This document shows, piece after piece, positions 24,606 through 36,455 of a DNA stretch of 64,000 bases. Within the stretch, counting starts at the first letter, position 1, and every line of letters begins with the position of its first letter. The notes under the pieces were generated by a model. It made no database searches. It saw only the letters and a list, made by a program, of their open reading frames with translations, and had not been told where the DNA came from. Source of the stretch: Agriotes lineatus (Eukaryota > Arthropoda > Insecta > Coleoptera > Elateridae); NCBI GenBank assembly GCA_940337035.1, contig CALNHX010002302.1, positions 1 through 64,000 of the forward strand, in the 5' to 3' direction. Made by a program: the position numbers and the translations under genes.

Positions 24606-24714
24606 TGTACGATTATACAGTACAGTTTATGACATAGTCTTGCCACCATAACTTAGCTCTTTATAGTACTAGCAAAATAAAGTTACTCTTTAATTGGTAT
24701 TAAAAAAACATCAA

Positions 24715-24990
24715 AATTGTCATTAAAATAAAGAAATAGGTAGGTAGTGAAATAATCAATTGTACGATTTCTTCAAGTTGGCTGGGGTGACAGATGAATG
24801 ACAAGAAACGTCAACATAACCTACAAGATTGGTTAAAATTCTTGAATTTCACCACTTTTGGATTTAAAAGAAAACATTATGTGCCCCTCGGCACTGATGT
24901 TCGTTTTTATCCCTCATGGGGTTTATGTAAACTACAAACTAAATTCCACATTCGCGATAAAAAGTTAAACTTCAGTGCTTTGGTATACAA
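24715..24990. repeat. Hairpin H8 with family flank
   Basis: Arms CCTCGGCACTGA.. and its complement ..TTCAGTGCTTTGG (24886-24984). Both the stem and the 24715-24840 flank are homologous to H13 at 41201-41465, which lies in the opposite orientation. A 113-codon ORF across this region is probably incidental. Confidence 0.7.
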
Positions 24991-25129
24991 ATATGTAACT
25001 ATTATATTAGTACGTACTATAAAGAGCTACTTTATAGCCGCAAAACTATGTCCATCAAGGCACTTTAATGTCAATTATTTTCTGTCACAGAATAGGCCTC
25101 AAATTTATAAACTCGATTTTTTCGTTCTC

Positions 25130-25240
25130 ACGTAATCCGACTTGATTAACTCGCCCTCTTTATTGACCTCGCCCGCAAAGCTTGCTCTGCCGTAAAATAC
25201 ACTCGTCGAATAAAGCTCTCATTATTTACTTGTTAATAGT
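25130..25240. repeat. Hairpin-like element H9
   Basis: Weak arms around a loop CTCGCCCGCAAAGCTTGCTC, which resembles the H4 loop CTCGCTTGCAAAGCTCG. Complementarity is partial. Confidence 0.4.
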
Positions 25241-25255
25241 GGACTGTTTTCGCCA

Positions 25256-26360
25256 TTGCCGTTTAAAATGTACTTTCGCTGCAGCGATAAGTTTAAAGAA
25301 TTGTTTTATTCAATTTATAATTATCGATGGGAAATCGTCCAAAGTTTGAGTGTATTTAAAAGTCAAATACTAATTAATGACGGTATTGTTATCGCTTTCA
25401 CTCTTAGTTCAGTATTAATCGATCTTTGTATCCACTCAAGACTTGTCAATTCTTTTTTACTAATTAATACCTCTGTGAAGTATTTTGATATCTAATGTAT
25501 CGATGATGAAGATTGCAAAATCTAAGAACATTTTTACCACTTTACAGCTAATCTGTGCCAGTAAAACAAAGCTTAAAATCAAAGAAAATTGTTACCACTT
25601 CGAAGCTAATCTGTGCTAGTAAAACAAAGTTTATCACAAATAGCAACAGTAACATCATAACGAAATCAAACAGATGTTGCGCCAGCGATGCCCGATTGAG
25701 CAAGAATATATTTCCTTATTATTTAACTTTGTATAAATACTTTAAGAAATACATACTTACAATTAGTTATAGGTATTTATTGAAGCTTTTTTAATAGAAG
25801 TATTGTTGTCATTAATAAGGAAATAATTAATCCTTCTTGGAAGCAGTTTTTATTTGCCTAACGACCAAGATGATAGATATTATGCTAATCCTATAATGAT
25901 CCTTTTGAACGTTTTTTGTCTAAAAGCAAAACCCTCCTTGCAATCATAATTGAAGGCTACAGTTAAATATAGCACACGTTGCTCTATGTGCGCGCCACAA
26001 TAATTATTAATGGGTCGTTAAGTGGAGCACTTACCCTTATGCATATTTTGTTAGTTTTCGTGAGCATGTCGAGTTGTAGTCTATAGAAAGTTTGTCGATA
26101 ACATTTTGATTGTTCTGCCAAATGTATTTTATCTACGACAGTGCGTAAAATTGCCTTTTAGTTGGCAGTTTTTAGTTTGTAAAACGACTATTTAATAACA
26201 TGTTTTCATTAGTTTGCGTCGTTAGTAGTAACGTGTTTAAAAGATTTCATTAGGCACGTTGTCAGTAGCAACGTGTTTTAAAATTTTTAAAACACGCAAA
26301 ATTACGACCGGTTGCTGGTAATCCTAATTTACAGTTATTTTTTTTTAAATATTTACCGTG
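25256..26360. other. No gene recognised
   Basis: Two 79-codon ORFs (25256-25495 and 25555-25794) lack recognisable motifs and are probably chance. Near-duplicate phrases (AATCTGTGC..AGTAAAACAAAG) occur at 25550 and 25612, a short tandem duplication. Confidence 0.35.
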
Positions 26361-26361
26361 T

Positions 26362-26510
26362 TTTCTAGATTCTATCGTAGATACGATATTGTACGATACA
26401 CATGCGTAAAGCATCTTTAGTCACACGCGGGGTTTAAAACGCTCGCTCACTCGCGTTTTAACTCTACCCCACTCGTGCCTAAAGAGTAGCTTTACTATTA
26501 TTGTGCTAGT
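26362..26510. repeat. Hairpin H10
   Basis: GATACACATGCGTAAAGCAT followed by CTTTAGTCAC, the same arm as H1 in inverse orientation. The right arm (GTGCCTAAAGAGTAGCTTTAC) pairs only partly. The loop contains ACGCTCGCTCACTCGCGT. Confidence 0.6.
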
Positions 26511-27237
26511 AAAGGCGCCTTTCTATGTCTACAATTCGTAACTAGTATTAATATATGCAAATAAATAAATAGATTTTCTTTTATATGCAGATAATGCCAT
26601 TCTTATATATCGTTTATTTATTAATAGAGTTGGATGAACTTTGATACGAGGATACTAGACATAATTTCTGATTGACGGATAGATATAGTTAAAAATGACC
26701 GATTTCTGGTTTCACAATGGAACACCCTGTAAATTTTGTGTTTCGGAATCTATGATTTCCAAACATTTTTTTTTTTCAAATTTAGTTTTTGACCAGAGAG
26801 GACCGTGACTGGAGAAGTCTGTTCTAATTGACTCTAGTAGTAACTTATAATAATAGTTATTTCATCAATTAGATCAATAACAAATCCTTCATGGAAGAAT
26901 AACATTTGCTAAACGTGTTTGTAAGAATTTTGTTTCAATGGCGCCTATTAAGTTTTGCATTTATTACAAACCGTTTCTAACAGTATTTTTGTATTGTTCT
27001 AATATCAGAGAAAGTATTACTTAAAAGTGCTACATTTTGTTGTGTCCTTCAACTGTTTTCAAAACAACTTCAAAACCTGGGTAATCTGTAGTGACGTATC
27101 ACAGCTGATGAAACCTGTTGGGTGTAATGAAATGTTTGAAATGAGTTGTCAAAATTTGCAATTCAATTATTCGCGAGTAGAGTGTGATTAGCTGATTTCT
27201 ACTGTATTTTAATACGAGACTTTCTTTCATTATTACA
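26511..27237. other. No gene recognised
   Basis: AT-rich sequence; I see nothing specific. At 27239 a TACAGGGTGG-type MITE end begins, but I could not find its partner. Confidence 0.35.
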
Positions 27238-27818
27238 TACAGGGTGGTGAAAAAATAGTGCATTATATCATTACTATGCTATTTTTGATGGTACATAAAG
27301 TTATGTTCAAACACTCAGCTGCTTTCTTTTAGAATCTGTGAAATAACTTACTTCTTTAGCAAAAAGGTAGCAACTGTACGCTGTTTAAGTAAATATATAC
27401 CATGTAATGGGTTGTTCCTAGAAAACATGGATACAAGTGTCGTGGATTTTTTCGAAATGTTGCAAGATCTAATGTTAACATTTTCTAGGTTTTTACACAT
27501 CAGAAACTAAAGCAAACTTTTCGAAACCAATACTTCAGCTATAATGTTGCATTATTTCAATGGCATTCTAATTTTTTTTTAATACTTAGCACAGTAAAAA
27601 CCCTTGCTCCAGAATGATAGAAAAGATACTGTTAAAATTGTATCCATTTGCCTCCAAAACATCGGCTAAAACACAATTTATTGATGTGCGCCTCGTGGTC
27701 TGTCTACCAGATGTTGATTTACTTTTGTAGGTATTGATTTTGCATGCCACAGGTTGTTTATCTCAACAAAGTTCAACGTTTAGAAATGGCGATACCGATC
27801 CTAAGGCGTTATACAGTG

Positions 27819-29524
27819 TATAGGGTGTACCATTTTGGGTGGGATTAAATGTGAAAATCTCCGTTATTATTGTGCTAAAGGAAAGTGATTTCCACATTAC
27901 GGGGTCAACTTTTCGAGGGAAATTTGATGATAAAAGCTGAATTCGAATATTTCTTTTGATTTAGGAGCTAGTCGAAAAATTACAAATTCTACGTTTCTAT
28001 TCGGCTTCACATTTGTTTTTCATAGTAGGTATCACAAAATAAAGGATGCAGCATTTACGTAGATTGCATGCATATTCAGTTGTTGTTGAAACTTAAAACT
28101 ATGTAGTTTTTACAGTTAATCATTTTATACAGGGTGAGGCAGTACTTACCGTTATTTGCATATATTTTGGATACCATACGCCATTACAAAACTAATGGAA
28201 CCCTCAACATATTTCTGTGCAGTCATTTGTTTTGTTTTCACGGCACACTATTTTATCAGCGCTCAAATGATACGGGAACTTTTTTCATCAATTAATTGTA
28301 ATTTCTTATTGTAAGATTGCTTGGGTACTAATTAAAAAATCATAATTTACTGTCGTGGCAATTTTTGTGATTGTTAGAACTGTCAAAAGATCTTAATTGT
28401 TTTGTATTTCTTATTTCCAAGCAGTCAACGTCTACTTGGATAATTTTTGCATATGGGGGTGTTTCAAAATTGCACAGAACAAAATATAAGGGCGTTATTC
28501 TGGACAAAAAATAATACAAAACTCTAATACATACATGTATATCATTAATTTCAAGATATCCTTGAGCAAATAATTAAAAATAGCAATTCGTTTTTAAACG
28601 TTTTGTTTGTTTTGTTTTCATTATCAGTTTGTTTTACTTACAACTGTCAGAATTACTGTGACTGGTTCAGAAGCAACAAATAACTTCGAACAGTTACCAT
28701 AAATTTTACTTTAAAGAAAAAAAAAAAGATAAACCAGAAATTATTTATTTTGGAACGCATGCTTATAATTTTTCAACTTTTTTACTATAGAACAATGCCC
28801 ACATATTATATGTAAACAAAAACATGTGTTGGAACGGAACACCAGCCTACTCAATCTTAAAGGTTCGTAAAACGAATTTTTATTTTTAATTCTTTGATCA
28901 AGGATATCTTTGAAATTAATGATTTTGAGACATATATGTTTATTAGTTTTTTCTTATTTTTTGCTGCAGAATAACGCCCTTATATTTTTTCTGTGCAATT
29001 TGAAACACCCTGTATAATTGACAATTGAAGTTTTTTGCATTTTATTGAAAAAATGTCCTCTCCACGACTATGATGTTTTTGTATATTCGTCAACAGTATC
29101 AGAATTGACGGAAAAAATATCCGTGTCATGTAAACAAATCTAAGATGGCAGCGCTGGTAAAACGGTGTACTCTGAAAAAAACAATTGAATACACAGAACT
29201 ATAGAGCAGTAGGTTCCATTGAAGTTTTTTAATCAGCTTTTTTGCTTTAGTCTATGGCTTCAAAAGTATATGCAAGTATTGTTAAGTGTTGCCTCACCAC
29301 GTATATGAAGAAGAATATTTTTTTTTTACATGAAATAGAATGGAAATGTCGAATTTTTCAGTTTTCAACTGCAGCACAGAAGCCAAAAGAGATATGCGAA
29401 AACTGTTTTCACCGTCCTGTTGCTCCTACAAAGTTGACCCCATGATGTGCACACCGTTTCCCTTTAGCTCTAATAATAACAAAGACCTCAGCTTAATTCT
29501 ACAGAAAATGGGACAGCCTGTATA
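27819..29524. mobile_element. Palindromic TA-target MITE, TATAGGGTGTACC family
   Basis: The left side (TAGGGTGTACCATTTTGGGT) and right side (complement of CAGGCTGTCCCATTTT) form long imperfect inverted repeats. They continue inward: the left GGGGTCAACTTTTCG near 27900 pairs with the right AAAGTTGACCCC near 29430. Another element (28449-29015) is nested in it. No transposase is present. Confidence 0.6.
28449..29016. mobile_element. Palindromic MITE nested in the 27.8-29.5 kb element
   Basis: The left end GGGTGTTTCAAAATTGCACAG pairs with the right end CTGTGCAATTTGAAACACCC. Inner arms also pair (AAGGGCGTTATTCTG / AGAATAACGCCCTT; TCAAGATATCCTTG / CAAGGATATCTTTGA). The right end finishes ACCCTGTATA, as in TACAGGGTG-type elements. 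Confidence 0.75.
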
Positions 29525-29777
29525 ATAGCCATTCAAAAATTGTTGTGAGGTGAAGTAACCTGCTTAATAATAACATATAGTTTACAGGGTGAACCAAATT
29601 AAGGGGTCACCATAGCTAACTCCATTATTATTGGTGGAACTATGAAGTCAGTAAATTAGCAAACTAGTAGGATTTTTTCTGCTAATTATTATGGTAAAAA
29701 CATAAAAGCAATCAAACATTCAGTTTCCGTTCCCAGCTGTATCCGATAATAAGTAACCTTTGAAGTATATTATTTTC

Positions 29778-30062
29778 CGTAATGCATGGGGTGCTAAGAA
29801 AGATAGGAAATACTAGGTAAAGGTGTTCGGATTTGATAACTTCTTTCAATTTTAAGCAACTTTTCCTAATAATGTATTTCGAAAAGTAAGGTTTCTTGAA
29901 TCATTTTCATATTTTTAACTTCCCCATATACAAACGGCAATATTAAAATTTTGGCGAGTCCATTTTCGATTTGAAAAGATACGGGGACTTATCAAGGACA
30001 ACATTTTTTTATAAATGCATAATAAAGAAGTGCTGTTTTGTCCAAATTTATGCGGTCACTGT
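29778..30062 (+). repeat. Dispersed repeat family X, copy 1
   Basis: Shares an order of motifs with five other stretches in the window: CAACTTTTCCTAATAA, then TTTCATATTTTTAACTTCCCC..ATAC, then CAAATTTATGCGGTCACTGTATA at the end. Related copies are at 45541, 46348, 47415, 51690 and 62894. No coding capacity was recognised. Confidence 0.55.
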
Positions 30063-30065
30063 ATA

Positions 30066-30644
30066 CAGGGTGTCGCAAAATTTATGGTAAACAAAAAATA
30101 TCTAGCAAGGTATATGGGTAATATAACCCATATTTGCGTTTTTTTTTAAATGCATATATAATATTTATTTGGAAATGCCAAAATCCATAATGACAGCTAT
30201 GACTGTCCCACTGGCTTCATTAAATTACTGATAAAATTACTTACCGGTCCGGCACTTATCTATGTACTCAAATTTATGTTCAGTCTTACAAAACATTTTC
30301 GAAATGATTTGCAACACAAATCTGCAATCATCTCTGCATTGAAGATCCAACATTTGCAACTAAGAATCAATGGTTGACACATACGGGTCAAAGTCACCAC
30401 GAGACTGATCTGCAGCATTTCTTTTATTTTGATAAAAAAACTCAGGTTCAATTATTTCATCCTTGAGAGTCTCATAAAAATATCAATTTATTTACGTACA
30501 AGCGGCGTCTTTAATTATTTGCGAAAAAAATTTATAAATTTATTACTCGAAAAGGTAGTTGTTGATTTTTGAAATACTTTGGGAATATTATTACAGTATA
30601 AACCTATCCGTGTCATTTTTTTTATCATGAATTTTGGGACACTG
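30066..30644. mobile_element. TACAGGGTGTC-type MITE
   Basis: Ends CAGGGTGTCGCAAAATTTAT and the complement of CAGTGTCCCAAAATTCAT, flanked by TA at 30064-30065 and 30645-30646. No transposase. It is of the same end type as the Tc1-like element at 49895-51255. Confidence 0.75.
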
Positions 30645-31983
30645 TATAACCCGATACAACCTCTCACATGATGCATCGTTAAATATTTTTTTTTAAATAC
30701 GAACTGTCTTAAATCGGGTGAAATGCGATTCTTTTAATTTGAAAATTTGATAATAAGTGTGGGAAATATTTTTCCCCATCTCCAGTTCTCGAACCCTTCA
30801 TGTAATCAAAGCTGTGTGGCAGACTTAATTAGTAGTAAAGCAGCTCTTATTTATATCTCAATTTCTATCTTTTTAGTATTTAAACAATAAATTGTATTAG
30901 TCAGTTCATATTGCCACAAAATAGCAGTAATTAATTCTAGTTTTATTAGAAATTTAACAATTCATATTAAAATTAAATTGCTATTGCTGCATAGCTTACC
31001 ATTACAGTAGTTTGATAATTTGCACCTATACATGGTTTTCAGACTTGAAACACATGATTTTTTGAGTTCATTTCAGTTGTGTGAGCTTTATATAAACAGG
31101 TTTATAATTAGACCGTAAACAATAATGGGATAAGATGTGTGTTCTGTCCTGTCATCATACGTAGGTCATTAGTAATGCCTACAACAATACATTTAAATCT
31201 TTTCGTTGTCTGTAAGTACAGGAAATGACATAAACAGTGGTTTTATTGTATTTCAAACAACATGCAGTAATACTCCTTAAAGCTGGAATGCATACTTACT
31301 AATTATAATCTGTACAAGAATATTTTGACAATATATAAATTGTAATAACTGTCATTGATAAACTTAACTTGAAGTTCAGAAAAACTTTTGAATAATTAAT
31401 GTATCCGTTATTTACCAAAATAAATATTTCAGGCCTGTTGAAAGTTTTAATATAAAAATTTTGTTCACTACGTTGGTTTTTCCTTGCGTATTATGAATTT
31501 CATTACTGAAAGACGAGACAAGAATGGATGCAGCATGTTATCCTAGCTTTTATTTCAGAAAATGTGATTCTATACATTCAAGAAAAACAAACAAACAAAC
31601 AAACTATTCAATAACTTGAATCAGAGTAGTCTTACTTGCTAATTGGAATGGGTAGTTAGTATTAATTCATCTACAAAGTTTGGCCTCCCGGGTTTCTTTT
31701 GTAGTTAGAATGTTAAGAAATATTTTAAATTCTTTTAAAATCTTACACATTGCTTTTGCACATTCCTTCTCTCAGTTTGCCTCTTGCATCCCACCATCAG
31801 ATTTATTTTATGAGTTTATTTTTAATCAGAAGTTAAATATAGTTTCACGAAATGTAGGTACGTACTGTACAGACGTAAACACAACATTGTTGTAATTATA
31901 GAATTGTATACAAATGAAAACTTTGGCAAATATTGAGGTATTAAGATATTTTTGTAAATACTAAAGTATTGCATCTTTTTTAG
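30645..31983. other. No gene recognised upstream of the first visible acyltransferase exon
   Basis: AT-rich sequence with a short (CAAA)n run near 31589-31602. A 71-codon ORF at 31680-31895 shows no splice context or family motif. I looked here for the missing 5' coding exon and did not find it. The final bases form a good acceptor, TTTTTTTAG, at 31975-31983. Confidence 0.45.
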
Positions 31984-32292
31984 TATGGCCGAGTTAATAT
32001 AGAAGCAGAGTTGAAAAACCGAACATTGTACGATGATAGTGAAGACGAAGGATATAGTGAAGAACTTAGTCCTGATAAATCGAATGAAACGGCAAATGAA
32101 AACCATTCAATCAACAATGTAGATAAATCCAAAAATGGTTACCTTCCACAACAGAATGGAAATACTCTCATCAGCAGGGACGATAAGCTTATGCTAGTTC
32201 CTGAACCTCCAAACTATCATAAACCGGACACAAAAGTCGATGACTCCAAATTGTCTGATGATGAAAACAACAAACCGTCTGATATTGTAACG
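31984..32292 (+). CDS. GPAT4: GPAT4-like, first visible coding exon (acidic linker)
   Basis: Acceptor TTTTTTTAG at 31975-31983; donor GTAAGT at 32293; phase 0 at both ends. It begins YGRVNIEAELKNRTLYDD, which fits the residues following the N-terminal membrane segment in insect GPAT4 proteins. An acidic, low-complexity stretch follows (DDSEDEGYSEELSPD, then a Lys/Asn-rich part and KVDDSKLSDDENNKPSDIVT). This part varies in length in the family and faces the cytosol in known orthologs. There is no start codon in frame, so an upstream exon is required. Confidence 0.85.
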
Positions 32293-32353
32293 GTAAGTTG
32301 AAAAGTAGAGTGCTATTAAATTTAACATTTTAATTAATTAATAACTTATACAG

Positions 32354-32600
32354 GAGAAATATGGAGATTTCGATTTGTCAAACTGCTTTGACTACATAAA
32401 AGTAGCCATTGAAGCAATTATTGAAGATCAGGTAACTTCTCGTTTCGAAGCTGAAGAATTAAAGAATTGGGAATTTACTTACACGGACCAATACCCATTA
32501 CGAATTCATATCATGGAAGCTAACAGTCATATGGATGTGTGGATTCTTCATAAGATACTTCTTTCTGTTTCCTTTAAGAGTTTGCATATGCTTCTTTGGG
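32354..32600 (+). CDS. GPAT4: GPAT4-like, second visible coding exon, with a one-base frame break
   Basis: Acceptor CAG at 32351-32353, donor GTGAGT at 32601. The exon starts EKYGDFDLSNCFDYIKVAIE and runs through EDQVTSRFEAEELKNW, closely like the F(D/E)LS..EAIVEDEVTQRF..EEL..W region of GPAT3/4. After the GGG run at 32469-32471 the family sequence continues only in the next frame: NLLTRTNTHYEFISWKLTVI, then a hydrophobic stretch with RYFFLFPLRVCICFFG. That frame ends exactly in phase 0 at 32600, the phase of both possible next exons. So one extra G separates two good halves. This is either an assembly error or a disabling mutation; the rest of the gene looks functional. Confidence 0.88.
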
Positions 32601-33950
32601 GTGAGTTATACTATTTATTTTTCACATTTAATAATTTAAATCACTATTTTTATTGTAAAATGATGAAAAGTTGTATAAAAATATAGGATTTTCTATTTGA
32701 TGCATACATTGAAGCTGGGCTAATAAACCATCTTTGAATATCGGATTGTAGATTTTTCGAATTGGTTATTGTGTGATTCAGTTTATTTGCAATGAAATTG
32801 GTAAAATTTTGTACGTACTCGTAAACGACAAATGTTTTTACTTTAAATTTTGAATATGCAATACAATTTTGAAGGTTACTTGAAAGTTGTTTAGAAAATG
32901 AAATAATCAATAGTTGCTGTGAAGTTTGGATAGCACTTGACGGTTATCTTGATATGCTTAGTAAATTGCGATGGATATACTGACTCGATATTTAAAAAAT
33001 AAGTAGCCACTAGCCACAAGTTCCTAAAATTGGATGAATATGATTAATCTGACTTGTGACTTCATACACGTATAGTAGATTTAAAAAAAATTGAAAAAGT
33101 ATTGCTTTTGTATATATTAAAATTATTAAAAAAAAAATTCATGTTTGCTACAACAGTTTTAAATAATTTGTAACCAATTATCCAAATTACGCGTAGTTTT
33201 TATTGAAATTTAAGAAGAGTAACCTTCACTAACTGTAGTTTATTTTAATTAATTGAAGTACTAAATGACAAATATTTAAAATGGTAAATTAGAAAGATTT
33301 CTAACCAGCTTTAAACAAATATTTCTGTGATTGTAATAATTTTTTGAGAAAAACCATTTCATATGCATATATTGGTAATATATGGTGTTTCTGAAAATTT
33401 GTGGAATCTTACGAGCATATAGGTATAACTAAAACAAAAAGACGATGTTTATAACCTTTTGCAATTTAGCGACTCGCAAAGCTCAAATGCCTCTCTACCT
33501 TTCTAACATCATATAACTATTTCGTGCCATAATAATTATAGGAACTTCAGAAATTTCACTGCTTAATTAATAATACCGTACATAAAATACGCTAAATTAT
33601 AATTTTTATCATAATAAATGTAAATTATTTTTCTCGAACTTCTATACGCCATGCCACTGTAATGAATTACCAACTCTCTGAAATGTTTCAGGGAAATTGC
33701 ATATAACTGCAAGCAACATCGTGTATGCATTACAGTGGCTATATTAATGACAGTGTGGCCAATTTTAGTTAACTTTCTGATTGGATGTTGAGCTATTGAG
33801 TCGTTTGCAGAATTACACATCGTCACACTAAATTGCTTCTAGCTTCTTTATTATTAACAATAGACCCAATATCAAATAAAATGAAATATTCCTCATAAAC
33901 TTCTACAGTTTTCTGTATGTGTGTGCTAAATTTTCATTTGCATAAGTGAA
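32601..33950. other. Intron sequence, nothing recognised
   Basis: Start of a 5.8-kb intron. AT-rich with runs of A and T. Short ORFs (32650-32910 and 33563-33826, minus strand) have no motifs and are probably chance. Confidence 0.45.
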
Positions 33951-33954
33951 TGTC

Positions 33955-34520
33955 AACGAATTAAAGTAAAATACTTTTATCCGCAAACGTCATAAAAGTG
34001 ACAACTTACGTGTCTTTATTGACAAGGTAAAAGTGTCACTTTATCTGATTAAGCAGATAAACTAGCAACTTTTGTGTACTTTATGTGCCTAATCACATAA
34101 AATCGTGCGCTCTTTCTTTCTTCTATGTTTGTTCGCTATCTCCTCCGGAGATACTGGACCGATTAAATTGTATGATGGCTTAAAATTTTGCTAATTTTTA
34201 GACATAGATCGTAGGACGGTTTTTATTTTTAAAAGAGTACGAAAAAGTTTTAATTTAATTAAATCCTTTATAACCAGCGCAGCGGAGCATCTGTCGTCGT
34301 GGGTTATGGTGTAACAGTTGCTGTGGCCATGTGCTATTAGCTCTGGTAATTCAGTATGTTCATATATCATTATAGTAGCGTCTTATTTAAACAACCGAGG
34401 TTGGCGCAGGAGTAGAGTGCTCGCCTATCACGCGGGCTCCCCGGGTTCGATTCCCGGCCGATGCATCCTTTTTTTTTAAATTTATATTAGTGAAATTTAT
34501 CTGAATACGTTTGCGGATAA
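33955..34520. repeat. Repeat unit with ATCCGCAAACGT ends, containing a SINE-like tRNA region
   Basis: ATCCGCAAACGT near 33980 is complementary to ACGTTTGCGGAT near 34507, suggesting an element bounded by this pair. Inside, TCTCCTCCGGAGATACTGGACCGATT (written here as two parts: TCTCCTCCGG and AGATACTGGACCGATT, near 34139) resembles a phrase common in insect Helitron-like repeats. A tRNA-like segment follows at 34395-34465. Confidence 0.4.
34395..34465 (+). tRNA. tRNA-like sequence, Asp-type with anticodon ATC (probable SINE head or pseudogene)
   Basis: D arm GCGC/GTGC; anticodon stem CTCGC/GCGGG with loop CTATCAC; T arm CCGGG-TTCGATT-CCCGG. The Pol III B box GGTTCGATTCC is intact and a T run follows at 34469. 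The 5' acceptor strand (CCGAGGT) does not pair with the 3' strand (CCGATGC), so it is not a normal tRNA. The anticodon loop is that of tRNA-Asp except that G34 is A. A tRNA-derived SINE is the best reading. Confidence 0.6.
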
Positions 34521-34664
34521 AATAGTATATGTTATTCGGAGTAAAAGTGACTTTATGTGGCTTAGCTGAATTATTTGCCTCACTAACGTTCGGCTAAATA
34601 AACTTCAGCTTCGCCACATAAAGTATCACTTTTACTCCTAATAACATAATCTACTATTTGCGAA
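34521..34664. repeat. Hairpin H11
   Basis: Arms ATGTTATTCGGAGTAAAAGT..ACTTTATGTGGC and GCCACATAAAGT..ACTTTTACTCC..ATAACAT. Ends AATAGTATA and CTACTATT. The loop contains CGTTCGGC. Confidence 0.75.
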
Positions 34665-36455
34665 AATTTCTCATTAGCCCAAATCTAAAGCAAAGTATGT
34701 ATACATATAAATATCTTAATGTCTAAGATTATTATTATCAAATGAAAGAGATGTTTATGAACTATCTAACGGTGAAAATTAACTTTTGTCTAAATTCACT
34801 GGTGGTATAAAAATAACGGCTTGATTATGAATATCGAAAAATTGACTTTGAGTTTTTGTACGTACTTGTTGTGTGGACTGACGCAAAATGTCATCAATTT
34901 TTGTTTTCTACACATAAAAGCAGAACAAATAAAATAATGAAGGATTCCACTTGAAATGAGGATAATTGCTTAAATACTATTCCACACTTCATATGGGTGT
35001 TTGTCCATAATGATGGCCTGCATTATTGAATTTAACCGAGATAGTATAATGTTTCCATATGGCTCCTAGATATGACATCTAGGAGGGCGTCGGCTTTCGT
35101 GTGCTGGCTGTAAAAAAAAAAACTACTCAGTGTGGCCACTGTTTGAAATTGACCACATTGTCCTTATAGATTCACTATTGCATGCATTGCCATTTGTAAT
35201 AGTTCCCCTGGCGTCTTATATAAAGCTTTAAAAAATGTTTAAATCTATAGTAGCCAAACATTGATGGCACTCTTTTTTTCTCGACTATCGTCTGTTTGAG
35301 TAAAAATGTTAGATACATTTTTTTACTTATTAATGTCCAACACATTTTCAGAAACACACTTTATATAGCCATTCTTCTTATTGCATCAGTCAATAGTATA
35401 TTAAGTATTAAGAACGGTAAGGATATTTTACCAATCGAAGACAATTGTTTGGAGGAGGAGCGAAGCAACGACTCTAATTATTGTCTCAGATCGGTAATTC
35501 CTTAATGTTCGTGATGCTTATGACGTTTTTTGCACGATAGAAATGAATTTTTCTTCAAACGTCAGTAAAATGTGACATTATACCACAGAGTAATATGTCA
35601 AATTCGAGGTTAGCAGGTTAGGTTTTGTGTCAAAACTGACTTAAAACCTAACCTGCTAACCTCGAATTTTTACTTACCGTTCTAGAACGGTACACATAAC
35701 TTACTGATTTGGCAATAAACGCGGTAACTAAGTAAAATCGTTCTTCGTGCAAAAATGTCATTTAGGTGTAGAAACATCTTTTGAAATGGTATCACTGTAG
35801 GTAATTAAGTAGAATTTTGAAAAATAATTGTATTATATTTGTTTATTTTTTTTATGTTTTCAGTTTAATGCCCATTGAATATTAATATTTTATTTTAAAT
35901 GCAAATTGCATATAAAATATATAAGGCATTCGCAATTGATTTGACCATGCCTGGCGATAGAAATTTGACAGTTTTGTGCGTGTAAACTGGATTTGTTACT
36001 GTGTGAACTTAACTTTCTAGTGGAGGTTATTATATTTGAGGTTATCCTTAAGCTATGTTGCCAGTTTAACCTTAGAATGGCCAGTTATTACTTCCATCAT
36101 GTTTCACTTTGGCTCAGTTGTGGCGATTAAATCATTTATAGATCAGTTTATTGAAAATAATAAAATTCCTTTATGAAAACAATTACCTATATGTCAGCCT
36201 GCCAACAGGGCCTTGTCTAACTAATTCGACATTGACATGACTATGAAATTTGACAAACTTTTCACATGCCTGCAAGCAATCACACAATTATTAAGTTAGG
36301 ACTGCAACTTGAGAAAAACAAATTACGGCCAAGCCTGATCCAAATCAGTTGTGAATGTGTATATGGTAGTTGTATTACTGACAAATGTTATTGGCAATAT
36401 TGACAATTTGAGATAAATTCTGTTACTATAATTTTTAAGCAAAAACTTAAAAATA
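34665..36455. other. Intron sequence, nothing recognised except one palindrome
   Basis: AT-rich intron. It includes a near-perfect palindrome at 35601-35668 (listed separately). Short ORFs at 35175-35357 and 35296-35505 show no family motif. Confidence 0.4.
35601..35668. repeat. Palindrome family T, copy 1
   Basis: AATTCGAGGTTAGCAGGTTA.. pairs perfectly for 26 bases with its complement across a short loop (35627-35642). The core GGTTAGCAGGTTAGG recurs at 40660, 41059, 42306 and 54727. Confidence 0.85.

Noticed and set aside
24794..25135. 113-codon plus-strand ORF
   Set aside because: It overlaps hairpin H8 and its flank, shows no domain, and the related copy H13 does not keep the frame.
25256..25794. 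Two 79-codon ORFs
   Set aside because: No motif, no splice context, composition as expected of AT-rich DNA.
29254..29525. Two overlapping ORFs of 61-63 codons
   Set aside because: They lie in the right arm of the palindromic MITE 27819-29524 and have no family motif.
31680..31895. ORF just upstream of the first GPAT4 exon, considered as the missing N-terminal exon
   Set aside because: It lacks the hydrophobic segment and the LLLKIFE-like end expected before YGR, and has no donor in the right phase.
34395..34465. Functional tRNA-Asp gene
   Set aside because: The acceptor strands do not pair and the anticodon is altered.
35601..35668. Interstitial telomere repeat (TTAGG)n
   Set aside because: Only two imperfect units occur per arm and they recur inside a dispersed palindrome family, so no true array.
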